In this document: in pieces, positions 37,986 through 49,144 of the stretch
How positions within the stretch are numbered: position 1 is the first letter of the stretch
Layout of the letters: the number at the start of each line of letters is the position of its first letter
Assembly (NCBI GenBank): GCA_027596075.1
Contig: JADGJC010000219.1
Coordinates: 1-64,000, forward strand
Origin: Rhizophlyctis rosea
Taxonomy: Eukaryota > Chytridiomycota > Chytridiomycetes > Rhizophlyctidales > Rhizophlyctidaceae
Direction: 5' to 3'
DNA length: 64,000 bases
Translations under genes and position numbers: made by a program
Notes under the pieces: model-generated
Database searches by the model: none
The model's input: the letters and a program-made list of their open reading frames with translations, nothing else
What the model was told of the DNA's origin: nothing

Positions 37986-39848
37986 GTTGATGATCGTGAT
38001 GATGATGATAGTGATGAAGGGGCGAGCATGGGAAAGTGAGACCTATTTATATCTTTCTCAAGCTGGGTTATTTCTCACACATTGCTTGGCGCAAGAGCGT
38101 GGGAATGCTGCATGGGCTTGAGGGGGATACATCAGCCGAAGGGGGAAAGCTATTTTTGGGGGACCAGGCTGGGGTTGTGACGCAGATTTCATTTCGATCT
38201 CTGATTCCATCACTCGACTGCGCCAGTCAAAATGAACCGCGACGCTGCACTGCTGCACTTTTCAAACTATCATTGACTTTGTCAGCAGTGAACACTGACA
38301 CTTCGTCAGGGTCCTTCGGTTCCTTTCAAGGCAAATGGAACAAGCGGATGCGTTAAACAATTTTGAGATCTACATTGTAAACGAGGTTCTTTCGACGGCT
38401 TTGCTGAATACTAGGTCGTCAAATCTCCTGTAATATAAAACTTTTGAAGAAGGTAGTTCTTGGAGCGACATGATGTGCTCCGTCGGATCCCGATCGATTC
38501 CTCAGAAGCTCGCCAGACGCAGGTGTATAAGTCATATAACACCATTGCGAGGCTCCTAAGACAATCAGCATCGTCATTACACAACTTATAAACGATGGCA
38601 CAAGGTGTTCTACAATGTAGATTGGCCCGACTGACGAAATCAATCGTATGTTGTCTGAAGTTTTCGATGGATCAAATGACATCTATTTGCTGATGCCAAC
38701 CGCCATTAACAACTTCCTTGACTACATGACCCGGTTCCGTAATAACGGGTTAGGTAAGGCCTCTACGGTCGATGATGTCATTGGGTTGTTTACAATATTC
38801 GGTAATCCGCCAAGACATTGAGTCATGTTATTGCTGCACGAGCCTCAAAACGCGAAGTCACAAGCCCACTCCAAATCAGTTATATACCCCCTCACCCGTT
38901 TTCAACTCGAAATTTTCTTGTTCTCCAGAATTCATCTTGCATCTCGTTTGACAATGACCTTTTGGGAGTTTGCGAGATGCAGCCCTCGGTCCTTTCAAAA
39001 CAACGGCGGTTCGCTTCCTTGGTTGAAATGTCATGCTCTACCCAACCTGGTTCGCTGGGCGGCGAGCGACGAGGTGGTGAACGACATTGGGGGAGAGGGT
39101 CTGTCAGTTCCTGGTTCGCTGGGGCTGCGCGGGCCAGGTAAGATGTGTCAAGAGGTACTTCGCTCGTGCGTGGGTGGTTCGCTGCCGCGTGTGGGGTGAT
39201 CAGAGGAAGGTAGTAGGGATGGTGGAGACCTTAGCCCGAGGGTCGAAGCCGAACTGCTACGCTTCTATTGAGGATGGTGGAGACCTGGCCCAAGGTTGAA
39301 ACCGTCCTCCAGTGGTCAGAGACTTTAGCCCGAGGGTCAATGACTACTGTTATTTTTTGGAAACCCTCCCGGTTCGCTGGGAAAAACCTCAATAACTCTT
39401 CGTGCGGGTTCGACCCCTGCCATAGACGATACAAAGTGTTTGTGCTGCGTCGTGGTACTCTGTTTGTGTGCTGTTTGTAATGGAAGTGTACAATGTGTAA
39501 TAAGAACGCGGTCATTAACATATCAAGAGTCTTTGTTGTGAGCTGTGACCACTGTATGCGTGTTTGAACAAATTACCTGTCAAAGAGATTGAAGCTTGAC
39601 TGCTGGATGCAGCGGAAAGTGCAGCAAGCAGGTGTCACCTCACGTCACACCTGCTGCGGAAGTTGCCCTCACTAGGTAACTGAAGCTGAACCAGCGAAAA
39701 GGAGGGTGTCCCCTTTCTCCAGGTCACTCACTCATCGCAAACCCGACCTTCCCACGACTTCACGGGTCAATTCAGGGAAGCAGGGCGATAAAACTTCCCT
39801 TTCAACGGTTGCAATCTTCCCACCGTGATTTCCTCTTCGTCCGCCAAA
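37986..39848. other. Gene-poor region with short degenerate repeats
   Basis: About 1.9 kb between divergent genes. I find no exon with family resemblance. The part 39047-39381 contains recurring short words, listed separately. The right end holds the MED8 promoter. Confidence 0.4.
39047..39381. repeat. Cluster of short degenerate repeats
   Basis: GGTTCGCTG recurs four times (39049, 39113, 39176, 39371). TTAGCCCGAGGGTC occurs at 39231-39244 and 39325-39338. GGATGGTGGAGACCT occurs at 39217-39231 (as GGGATGG...) and 39272-39286. The words are GC-rich and interspersed, which suggests an old local duplication or a small element remnant. A polymerase III B-box-like GGTTCGACCCC follows at about 39407, but no matching tRNA fold is present. 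Confidence 0.5.
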
Positions 39849-40799
39849 ATGGAGTTTGACCAAGACGAGGCCACACGGGGTGCGCAAGAAGTGGACCGAA
39901 TGGCCGCACAACTTGACAACCTTTACGTCGTCTTGAAAGATATGCAGCAAGTACACCCTCAGTCAGACTGGTAAAGACGCCGTTGCAGCACCTTCCTGGT
40001 AGTCCCAACACTAGCTCACGACGCCCCTCCCAGGCCAGCACTCTTAGAGCAATTCACAAGCATCCGCACCCGGTACGAATCCATACTAAAAGAGCTCCGC
40101 GCGCCTCTCCTGAAAGCACTGCTGGTCCAGCCTCGAACAGTGGCAAACGTCAACGCTTACCAAAGTGAGGATCCTGCCTTCCACTGCTTCAACACTCAAA
40201 TTGACCACCGGCTTTCCCGCGACGAGCAGTGCAGGAGATGCTCCGCACGAAACTAATACCAGAAATAGAACAAGCAGAGGCCGTCATGCGTGAGAAGGCC
40301 TCAACATTACATGGAGACCTCAATCTCAATCCTCTTGATCAGATGGCTATGCGACGGGCATTAGAGAGTCAAGAGGTATGCGTTGCATAGACAGCGCGAT
40401 AACACCCTGTGCGCAGCTCTCCTCAGTTTGACTGATCGCGATACTCTCAATTACTGCATATCACCCACAACCAGACGCTTCTTCGCTCCTACGACACCCG
40501 TGCCGTAGACGCTCTCGACATTGCCAGAGGTTTGCGGGCAGAGTTCGAGCCCACCCTGCGCGAGTCAAGATCCGATCGGAGCAGTGTGACGGATAGGGAG
40601 GCAAGGATTGAGAAGGAGAATGATGAAAAGTTGATTGAGGCTGTGATGTGGATGGCGAGTGGGCCGGGTATGTGGACATCTGTTGCTGTTGCATAGTCAG
40701 GTAACTTGCTAACTCTGTCATTGCGCAGGGAGCTTGAGGGAGAGGGAACGACGAAAACAAATGCAACAGGCTGGAGGCCTGGCGCGGTTCTCGCTATGA
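39849..40799 (+). CDS. MED8: Mediator complex subunit 8
   Basis: Head-module subunit of Mediator, the RNA polymerase II coactivator in the nucleus. Five exons with clean borders: 39849-39970, 40034-40164, 40230-40375, 40475-40667, 40729-40799. Together they give 220 residues. The N-terminal helix AQEVDRMAAQLDNLYVVLKDM is followed by HPQSDWPALLEQFTSIRTRYE, the segment that is most typical of Med8. Then come LLKALLVQPRTVANVNAYQ and QEMLRTKLIPEIEQAEAVM. The C-terminal part is a charged helix, TLLRSYDTRAVDALDIARGL. Length and helical pattern fit the family. Similarity is moderate, as usual for Mediator head subunits, so the call rests on the ordered helices and the HP-x-x-D-W-P block. Confidence 0.78.
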
Positions 40800-41378
40800 G
40801 TTTGAAGGAAGATACAGTTCCAAGCAATGGGGTCCCTCAAATCACTTCCGGCGACTGCTGTTGCTGAGTGCCGGACGAAATGGACCGCATGAACAAAGTG
40901 ACATGACTTTTTCCTCTTTTGAGCATTTTTGCCACAAATGGTAACGTCCGGCAGTCAGCAACCGGCAAAATCTCCTTCTCAAGTGCTGGATGCTGGATGC
41001 TGGATGCCGGACGTGGCTCAGCCAGCCAATCAAAAGCTGTCCGGCAGTTCTGCAACATCAATTGCCGAGCATATTTGAGGTCCCCTAATGTCTGGAATAC
41101 TGTTGATTTGATATTTATACCCACAAGCATCCACTTTGTACATAACCCCCGCAAAAAGCACTCAGAAAAAGGTAAAGTTACAGTCTACAATGTATTGGAC
41201 GGTACAGAAAAAAGCAGAAACAGACCTAAGCTACATGAGAAAAGAAATAGAGAGCCAGCTATCTTTTGCGTTTATCGTGTTTTCTTGCACCCACTCTCCA
41301 CCCAAAAAGTCAACAACAACCTTCTAACTCAAAAAAACGTCCAACATCTATCCTAAAATGCGCATGGTCCCTCATAAT
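40800..41378. other. Convergent intergenic gap with a short satellite
   Basis: Between MED8 and CDC14 3' ends. It includes a small TGCTGGA microsatellite (40984-41007). No gene seen. Confidence 0.4.
40984..41007. repeat. TGCTGGA heptamer microsatellite
   Basis: Three perfect heptamer copies in tandem and the start of a diverged fourth. Likely neutral slippage. Confidence 0.7.
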
Positions 41379-44219
41379 CTACCCACTCCGACCGCCCTTG
41401 CCCCTGCCCCTCCCAACACCCGTCAAAACAAACTCTGACAACTGCGGGCCCTGACTCTGGCCCTTACGTTCCGCACCTCCTCCCGCCGCAGCACCTCCAG
41501 CCGGCCCAGCCGGCATTCCACTCCGCATGCCCTGTCCCTGTTGCGCACCACTTTGCGCCTGTATAGTGGTCGTGGACCGGAAGTTGTAGCGGGGTTGCTG
41601 CTGCTGGTTGTTTGCGTTTTGTGGCGAGTTTGTGGATGAGATGATGCTGGCGTTTGAGAACGGGTTGGAGGATGTGGTGTAATTCGAGGTGGTTGAGGCT
41701 GATGGTGGGGATACGGTTCGTTTCCAGCTTTCGATTGATTGCATCTGTGATATTGGGACAGATTAGCTAATGCCTATTGGAGAATGCCTCACATCATTCA
41801 ATGACTCCGAAACACATACCAAGTCAGGACTCTCAACCCCACCACCAAACCCTCCCCCAACACCAGACCCCGGCGTCCCCGGCCCACTCCCCGTCAAATG
41901 CTTCCTCGGCTGCACCGGAATAGCAAAATCGCCCAAAAGTTTCGTCGCATCAGCCCCCAACTCATCCAAATCGCTACTCGCCCGCCTTCCATGACCCCTC
42001 TCCCCACCCCAATTCGTCCCCCGACTGCTGCTCCCACCCTTGTACCCACCCCCATACGCATCCCTCACGACCCCCAAAGGCCGCTTCCTCTCTTCATCAA
42101 GTTGGGAAGGCGTCACGACGCCTCCACTACCCATGTTGATATCCGCAAACGGCTGCGAAACATCCTCGCTGTCCGAATCCGCGTCTGATATTTGCATGGG
42201 AGAGTCGGGAGGGGAGTAGTCGGTCATGGATGTATCCGTTTCGGTGCAGGTGGGTTTCGTACTGCGTTGGGAGGAACTAGTGGCCCAGCGGTCAATTTTA
42301 GGCGGCTGGTATTGTTGCTGCTGCTGTTGTTGTGATGATGTTCGTGTTGGGGTCGCTTGTTGGGTTTTCCGTTGCGTGGGTTGATTGTATAGCATTGTTT
42401 GGGCGAGGTAGGGTTCGACTGCAGCGCGAGCCGCCGACCAGCGGCGGAGGTTTGGGTATGTTGGCGGGGTGAGGCAGGAGATTTGGGTGGGGAGGATGGA
42501 TGAGGGATGGAGTTTCCAGAATTTTGCTTGCATGCTGTAGAGGTAAGGAGTTATTACGGAGTGTGAGAAAGAAAGCTAGCATCGGTATCCCACGTACCTT
42601 TGCAAATAATTCTGCTGTGGTCCCACCACACTCCCCGGTCTCACGATCCTCAAATACGAAATGACTTCCGAAGCAGTGAATTTGTAATGTTTCATGAAAT
42701 AGGCAGCGATGAGGGTGCCAGTTCGGCCAAGCCCGGCTTTGCAATGAACGGCGATGGGACCTGCATAACCAAGTGGTAATACCATAGTCAGAGAAACATG
42801 TCCCATAAATGGGGCACATCAAATCCAGCAACATCGCCCAAACATACCAGCCCGACTCTCGCACAAATCCAAAAATCTCTTCAAAATGCCTTCAGGAGGC
42901 GTCGTCCCATCCGGGAAGTACATTTCAATGTGATCAATCCCCGCCTGCTCGAACCTGCTCCTGTCGTATATCTTATTGTTCAATCTAACAATGGTGCGGA
43001 CGTTGCGGTTGAGCATGAAGCGTATGAGGTCATCCATGCGGTAAGCGGAGAAGAGGCGGGGACTTGGTAGGGAAGAAGGCGAATTGGAGGAGGAAGGGGT
43101 GGAGGTGGTGGGGGCAGTACGTCCAATGATGGAGGAGACGGCGGAGGAGAAGCCGGTTGCTAGCATGCTGGAGTAAGAACCATTGGCGGTGGTAGTGTAG
43201 TTTGTGCGGGTTGTAACGGATAGTCCACCATTGGTGTTTGGTTGCTGGTTTGATGATACGCTGGTAGCAGGTCCAGTAGGCAAACCGGGAGGATCATCTT
43301 TTGGACTCGCTAATGCCAAGAACTTATTTGATATCCAATTGAAGTCGCCGTTCTCCACACGCTCATAGAATTCATACTCAGAGACGTCGAGGGATTCCAA
43401 GTCGAGCAGGCCCAAGGTAAGTGCTTTGTGGAGGCCACGGAGACAGTCTAGGACGGTGATATGGTAGGTTGCGGCGCCATAGCCGGCATCGCGGTAAGGG
43501 AGGAAGGGTGGGGCAATGTTGAGAAGGGGTTGGTGGGCTTCATCAGGAGTCAAATTATGTACTATCAACTATTTTCATGAAATAACAAGTAATGCGTTAG
43601 GTGCTGCTTTGGTCAGACAAATACAACAGTCCTGAACAACTTAACGAACCATATAAGCACACATCAAAAATGCAGAATTTGCCCGTTTATCGCTTTCTAA
43701 GGATGAGTATAAGCATATCTTCTTGTTGGCTGTCAGTGAATTCTGCATTTGATGAGATGCATCAGCAATTGGTTGACAAAGAATGTTGGGCATGATCCCG
43801 CCCGAACCATTTTGAAGGGCCACCATCCGCTGATCAAAGACATACCAAAAACTTCTCTCCCAACATATCACAAAACCGAACCACATGCGCTATATTTGAC
43901 GGCCCGAAATCGGAGTAGAAGTTGACATACACCAGCGTGGAATCCACACTGAAGAAGTGGATGTTTGGGAAGGATGGTGGCGCAGAGGGAAGAGACGTGA
44001 AGTACAGTTTATCTGATTTCAATGGAACATTCATTAGGTTTCATGATTATATTGATGATGATGCTGCACATCCCGATGAAGGCGAACGACAGAAACCCGC
44101 TATATCATTTTGCCAAGAACTCAAAGCGTACCTTTGATGAACTCCCTTGCGTTCATCAAGATGTCCGCTCCGGAAGTGCTCGAGGCATGATTTAGGAGCG
44201 CGGTCGTTGCGTATGGCAT
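41379..44219 (-). CDS. CDC14: Cdc14-type dual-specificity phosphatase
   Basis: Cell-cycle phosphatase that reverses Cdk phosphorylation at mitotic exit. Seven exons: 44219-44132, 44012-43846, 43742-43650, 43568-42848, 42760-42598, 42534-41820, 41744-41379. They sum to 770 residues. Splicing gives [52 protein letters not shown] and [16 protein letters not shown], the N-terminal domain. The catalytic domain has [17 protein letters not shown] and the signature loop [18 protein letters not shown], then [18 protein letters not shown]. The tail is long, disordered and rich in Q, S, P and G, with RG repeats near the end. An unusual ~80-residue Ser/Thr/Asn-rich insert (43298-43058) sits between the two domains. 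It is in frame, so it is more likely coding than a retained intron. Confidence 0.93.
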
Positions 44220-45111
44220 GATTGTACGTGACGAGATGTTGTACAATGATAGGTATGCCAGTTGCTGCTGTTTGTCTCTCAGCTGTTATACAAAGCAATT
44301 CCCGCAGAAGTTGAATGAGCAACTGGAGGATGGCGGACAGGATAGAATCCAGCGAGGAGGAGGAGCGCACAGGGAAGTTTTTGGAGGGTATAGATGGAGG
44401 GAGAGGGAATGTGAACCAGCGATGATAACTTTACAACGGAGAATAATCAGTTTCTGTGGACCGACAAACGTTTAGCTTCGGTGGCCTGTTGAAGAGGGCC
44501 GATCAGGCCTACCCAATCGCCGCTGACCCTTACGATCCTTGATTGCACCCTCGAAGCGTGACGGCTTCAGGCACCGTCCCTCCGAAGGTTGCCCGCTATG
44601 CGGAGCAGACGGTTGAAAAGATTCAGAGATCTCGGAAGGCTGATCAAGTTTTGGTCTTGGATAACATGAACTTTACGAGGTTGACATCAACGCGATGAAA
44701 GGAACAACGATGTGTACGATAAATAGATCAAGGTGCGGTCATCGACAGTCAAGTGACGGAGACGATGGCGGTGTTGTCTGCTTACTCAAAAATGAGTGGC
44801 ACTGCTGGTGCCACTTGAACGCCACTCCGCTGCTCCTTCCACGGTTCCACCTTCCCCCTGCCTTACCGTTCCTGCTTTGACTCGTGCACTCCTACACCAA
44901 TCTAATGGGGTGAACCTTACCTACTCAGGGATATTGCACGGTCCAGGTGTTGCGTCCATGTAACAACTTTGTATGTCCCTACTGCTCATTGCGAAATAGC
45001 TTGCCTATCACGCACCTTGTTCACGAAGATCTAACTTCGTTGCAGATCATACACACCCCAACTTCGAATTGGGAAACAGTTCGACCTCCGGAACGGCGTT
45101 TTCCTGAAAAC
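44220..45111. other. Divergent intergenic region, CDC14 and ASX-homology gene
   Basis: The 5' regions of both genes. Open frames here have no motif. No RNA gene recognised. Confidence 0.4.
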
Positions 45112-46752
45112 ATGCCATCCATAAGCTCGGAGCAGACTTCAGACCGTGCGGCCTCTGTACGGGCTGGAGACAAGCCTTTCCCGAAGAACACCAAAGGCAA
45201 ACAGAAGGAAAGCGCGCCCTCACCTGCGCTGACAGCGAAAGAAGCCTACATCAGCCGTGGAACGTGGAACTATGAGGCTAACAGACCTATGACGGAAGCA
45301 GAAGTGATGAAGGCGTGCGGCTTTGATTCATCGGAAGAGCTCTCGGAGGTATCCGATGAAGAGTTGTCAGACGTGGAGGAAGTGACCACTCAGGAGGTGG
45401 AATGGGTTGAGGATCTTGACATCCAACCGACTACTCCACTCGCACGCCGAAGCACTCGCAAACGCGTAGCTGATCAAGCGCCGTCATTGGATCACTTCTC
45501 GTCAGTCTCGCCAGTTGATGACTTTACATCAAGAGCTGACTCTTCGCCAAGACCGACACGTAAGAAAGCAAAACGACCCCGGCTGGAACAAGTGCCGATA
45601 GAGTCTTTACTGAATGATCGGAGCTCACAGTTGGGAGAGGAGGAAACGAATCTGAAAGTATGGCGTCTGCAAAATGACCACACGGGAATTGAAACTCATG
45701 TTCAAATATATCCTTGCAGGCTCTCTTCAATTACGAAATATTCCTATCATTCTCCCTAGCAGAACAAGCAGAGCTAGCGAGCTTCCTGCCAGACGTAGAC
45801 ACGATCCCAATGCCTGAAAGTTCCGTTCCATCCGAGTCCTCCTCGGAAACGTCACCAACATCATCCAAAGCCTCCGACCCACTCCCCACCCCACGCCGAA
45901 CAATCCCGCCAAAATTCTTCAAAAACAATCGAGACCTTGGCGAATGCATCGACTTATTCCAGGAGCTTTTGAGGCTTGGATATTATGAGACCGATCAGCA
46001 AGAACTAATGCTGAAGGATGTGGAGAAGACGAAGAAAGAATATGATGCTTGGAAGGTTTGTTGATAGCGGCTGATCTCCTAACTTATCGAAATTTGCAAA
46101 ATGCTCAATACATTCACAGGAGGAGCATTTTGGTAAGTGCCCGAGCTGAGCGCAGAAGAAACCGATCACAAGTCCTTATCTAGACGCGCAGAGGATGTCT
46201 GGGGAGAGAAACTGGATCCGGCGCTGACGGAAGCCATCGCCGCATCCGCCAAAAGTATTGACTTGGCGGAGTTGTTTCGGGCGAAGGTGCTTGTCGATGG
46301 TGATACGTTGCGATTCAAACGACGGTTTGCGCACAAAGACGTTACCGTTGAGAAGGATGTCAAGGTTCGCTTCTATATGCCGTGAAGGCTTTGAAGGATA
46401 TCTGACTTGACGCGAAAATGGGGTCACAGATCATGCGATCAAACGGAAAGATTGTTGTCCACTGCGACAAACGAGTCTGGAAGAACATCGATACGCCGAC
46501 GAGGATTGAGAATTTGATACTGGATTATGATGGACGGGTGATGAAGGGTGAAAGACCTAATGGGAATGCTTGGAAGGTCAGTCGGGACGCTGGAAACTAG
46601 ATGCGTGGGCGATCCAACTGAGGATATTGATCGAATTTGATTGTCGATATATGATACAGAGCATAAGTCTGGTACGGCACGGGAAGAACATCGTTCAGCT
46701 CACGCAAGTGCGCAATGATTATGCGATTCGGAAGCATGCAGCCGAGGGGTGA
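45112..46752 (+). CDS. ASX-homology (DEUBAD) domain protein, likely chromatin factor
   Basis: The start MPSISSEQTSDRAASV (45112, AAAACATG context) opens a disordered region with acidic patches (SEELSEVSDEELSDVEE) and a basic nuclear-type signal (RPTRKKAKRPRLEQVPIE). An intron at 45658-45719 joins ALFNYEIFLSFSLAEQAELASFLPDVD, typical of ASX-homology/DEUBAD domains that bind deubiquitinases such as BAP1/Calypso. Then come PKFFKNNRDLGECIDLFQELL and LSRRAEDVWGEKLDPALTEA. A C-terminal beta-rich part has KVLVDGDTLRFKRRF, GKIVVHCDKRVWKNID and SLVRHGKNIVQLTQVR. Between EEHF and EETDHKS the frame is kept only if 46133-46155 is spliced out (23 nt, GTAAGT...GCAG). Otherwise the gene has a frameshift there. 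Role in H2A deubiquitination is inferred from the domain. Confidence 0.72.
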
Positions 46753-47109
46753 AAGGTGGATACGAAAGGTGGATGGGCAATGTGTTTGTGATATTTTTTG
46801 CAGTGGGTGCATCAAAGGCGAACGGGATAAGACAACAGCTGATACGACAGGGCACACAATTTTGTTACAATCCGTTGCGACATAGACCGCTTGCAGTTTT
46901 GCGTGTTAACAAATCATCTGTCAACTGCGAAGGGTCATGAAGTGGATGTTTTGAGATTGCACGCAACTGATCTTGCAGTGACATTCGCAACTCTGATTAA
47001 CTATACTATCAACAACAAAGCTTATCTACAAGAAACGCACAATAGTTCTCTCAAAGGCATATTTATCCTCACATCTCACCAACAAATCCTCAACCAATCT
47101 TCACTCACA
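46753..47109. other. Convergent intergenic gap
   Basis: Between the ASX-homology gene and the SDR gene. Nothing seen beyond 3' regions. Confidence 0.4.
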
Positions 47110-48242
47110 TCAGACATCCGTCAAACCCTTCGTATGCTCGAACACCCTCTTCCTATTCTCCTCATTATGAATCTCCGGCCTCTCCTTAACGATCTCCGCC
47201 TTATCATCCACCAACCAGCCCTTCCCATTGGCTTTGTAATTGTCCGCCGTGAGAGCAAAACCCATGGATTCTGCGCAGTTTTCCGCGGAAACGCTGAATA
47301 GTGGCATGAGGGCTTTGCTGAGGACGCGGACGGGAAGGGAAAGGGAGTTTACGAGTGGGGTGTCAACTACGCCTGGGTAGGCGTGAATGAAGGAGATGGA
47401 GGGGTGGAGGGTGGAGAGTTCCTGAGGCGTTTGTACGATTATGGATGTGATGAGGATAAAGGCGATACAGAGTATGACCATCATTTCCCATTTAAAAGGC
47501 CTTCGTGTCTCGACTCTTACCTGAACAAGCAAATCATTATACGTGGTAGCCGTATCCGCCGCCGCCTTCAAACTATAACCCTTTTTCAAATCCATATCAT
47601 CATAATTGACCTTCCCGCCCTTCCCCGCCGCCAAAACCGTCAAAACCCTCACATCCTCCCCGGCCTTCGCCGTCTCCTCCAACAAAGGCAACAACTCCAA
47701 AATCAGACGCGCGCGACCGTAATAATGGATTGCTAGTTTTCTGTCGATCTTTTCTTCGGTTTCGGTGCGACCGGCGGTGGTCATTATACCGGCGGTGATG
47801 ACGAGGCCGTGGAGTTGGGTATGGGATTGGCGGAATTGGGCGGCGAAGGTTTTTGTGTTGCGCATTAGGGAGATGTCGAGGGGGAGGAAGGAGTGGGAGA
47901 GGGATGGTGTTGGTGGGGTGTAGAGGGCGTTCATGGCGTCTACGATTGATGCCCCGACCGTTGCTATATTGATTAGGCAAAGGAGCGGTTTGACGCTTGA
48001 GTTTCTCTTTTGCCAAAGTGGCCGAGAGCTACAGTCATAACCGTGCAGGTTGACGACGCCGAATCCATACACATAGAGTACTACCCACCGTTCCTCCCAG
48101 CAATAGTAACAGAAGCCTGCATTGCCGCCAGCTTCAGTGCCGTTGCGTGCCCAATTCCGGACGTCCCACCGACAACGAGGAAGCGCTTGCCGGCGAGTTT
48201 GACCGCGGCATTGTGGGTGCGCGATGCGGCGTAAGATGGCAT
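47110..48242 (-). CDS. Short-chain dehydrogenase/reductase-like protein lacking the catalytic lysine
   Basis: NAD(P)-binding Rossmann protein. The start MPSYAASRTHNAAVKLAGK (48242) leads into RFLVVGGTSGIGHATALKLA, the dinucleotide-binding turn, then TIAGRN. The intron then joins ATVGASIVDAMNAL. Central parts are FLPLDISLMRNTKTFAA and LHGLVITAGIMTTAGRTETEE, with an ITAGI strand in place of the usual NNAG. RVLTVLAAGKGGKVNYDDMDL is followed by the expected catalytic segment TTYNDLLVQ, spliced to ELSTLHPSISFIHAYPGVVDTPL. The canonical Tyr-x3-Lys is Tyr-N-D-L-L here, so the lysine is missing. Fungal relatives with a YND pattern exist, so this may be a non-classical subgroup, not a broken gene. Substrate unknown. 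Confidence 0.82.
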
Positions 48243-49144
48243 TGTTGCTTTCGATAATGATATTGGATGGATGTGGCTGAAAGTTCAGTTTGCGGTGCGT
48301 GATGTGCCCAGAATATTGTTGAAAATACAGAACTAGGTATGGAAGTAACTTGCGCTTGAGGAGAAGGGGGGACGCCCGGACGGCTGACGTTCGGGGTTCC
48401 GACATGATGAGTCATCAAGGACCCTGGTAAACAAAAGTTGGACCCTGGTAAACAAAAACACGAGGGTTCAATTCCTCACTCATCCGCGCTTATCTCGATG
48501 CTCCCATGAAAAACCAGTACAACGAAACTACTTCATCCACTGCTTCTTGATTAACTTCCTTAACAGCACAATTCCCTGGTCCGCGATGTTACTACTATGA
48601 AATGGACGCTTCCTTAGGTATATTTGAGGGATAAATGGTGCGACCACAGACCCGATCACGGATTTGGGTCCACTGACACATCTCCCTTCACATATGTCTC
48701 ACCTGCTGTATTAATGTGCCTTGCTAATTCTCCTCTGGATTTGTTACTAATGGCCTGATTCTTATAGGTCACCGATAACTTCCTTGGCACGTCCCAGGTT
48801 CCCCCAACCTTCAACATTTTATTGAACTCCTTCGTTCCCGTGTTTACTCCGCGCCCTACCGGTGCCATTTTGTTGGAATCAATACCATGGGTACAGACTT
48901 CCTCACCACATATGATGTGAAGATCAACCTGGATTTTGATGCGAAGTTGGCGCAGTTGGAGCTTCCCAGGGTCGGGGAATGAAAGGCGGACGAATGGGGC
49001 TGCGGAAGTGGGTGGGAATGGATTGTACCGGATGCCACTGAATGGAGATGACAGACGCTGGCTGGTCGCAACAATTTAGAGATTGCCAAACATTACATGT
49101 TACAATTTGGGTATATCCCACATCATATGATGATCTATTCCAAA
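48243..49144. other. Intergenic gap with an 18-bp direct repeat
   Basis: Contains the tandem repeat at 48419-48457 and a B-box-like GGTTCAATTCC near 48464. A 70-codon minus frame (48656-48868) lacks any recognisable motif. I do not call a gene. Confidence 0.4.
48419..48457. repeat. Two-copy direct repeat, period 21
   Basis: GGACCCTGGTAAACAAAA at 48419-48436 and 48440-48457, identical. It lies 180-220 bp upstream of the SDR start, so it could be a duplicated regulatory element. Confidence 0.7.

Noticed and set aside
39300..39430. Possible tRNA around GGTTCGACCCC
   Set aside because: The T-arm alone pairs; no acceptor or anticodon stem can be built.
48406..48484. Possible tRNA: complementary 7-mers GATGAGT/ACTCATC 79 nt apart with GGTTCAATTCC between
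   Set aside because: There is no D-arm or A-box, the T-stem does not pair in the correct register, and a 21-bp period repeat fills the middle.
48656..48868. 70-residue minus frame beginning MAPVGRGVNTG
   Set aside because: No family resemblance, intron or supporting context.
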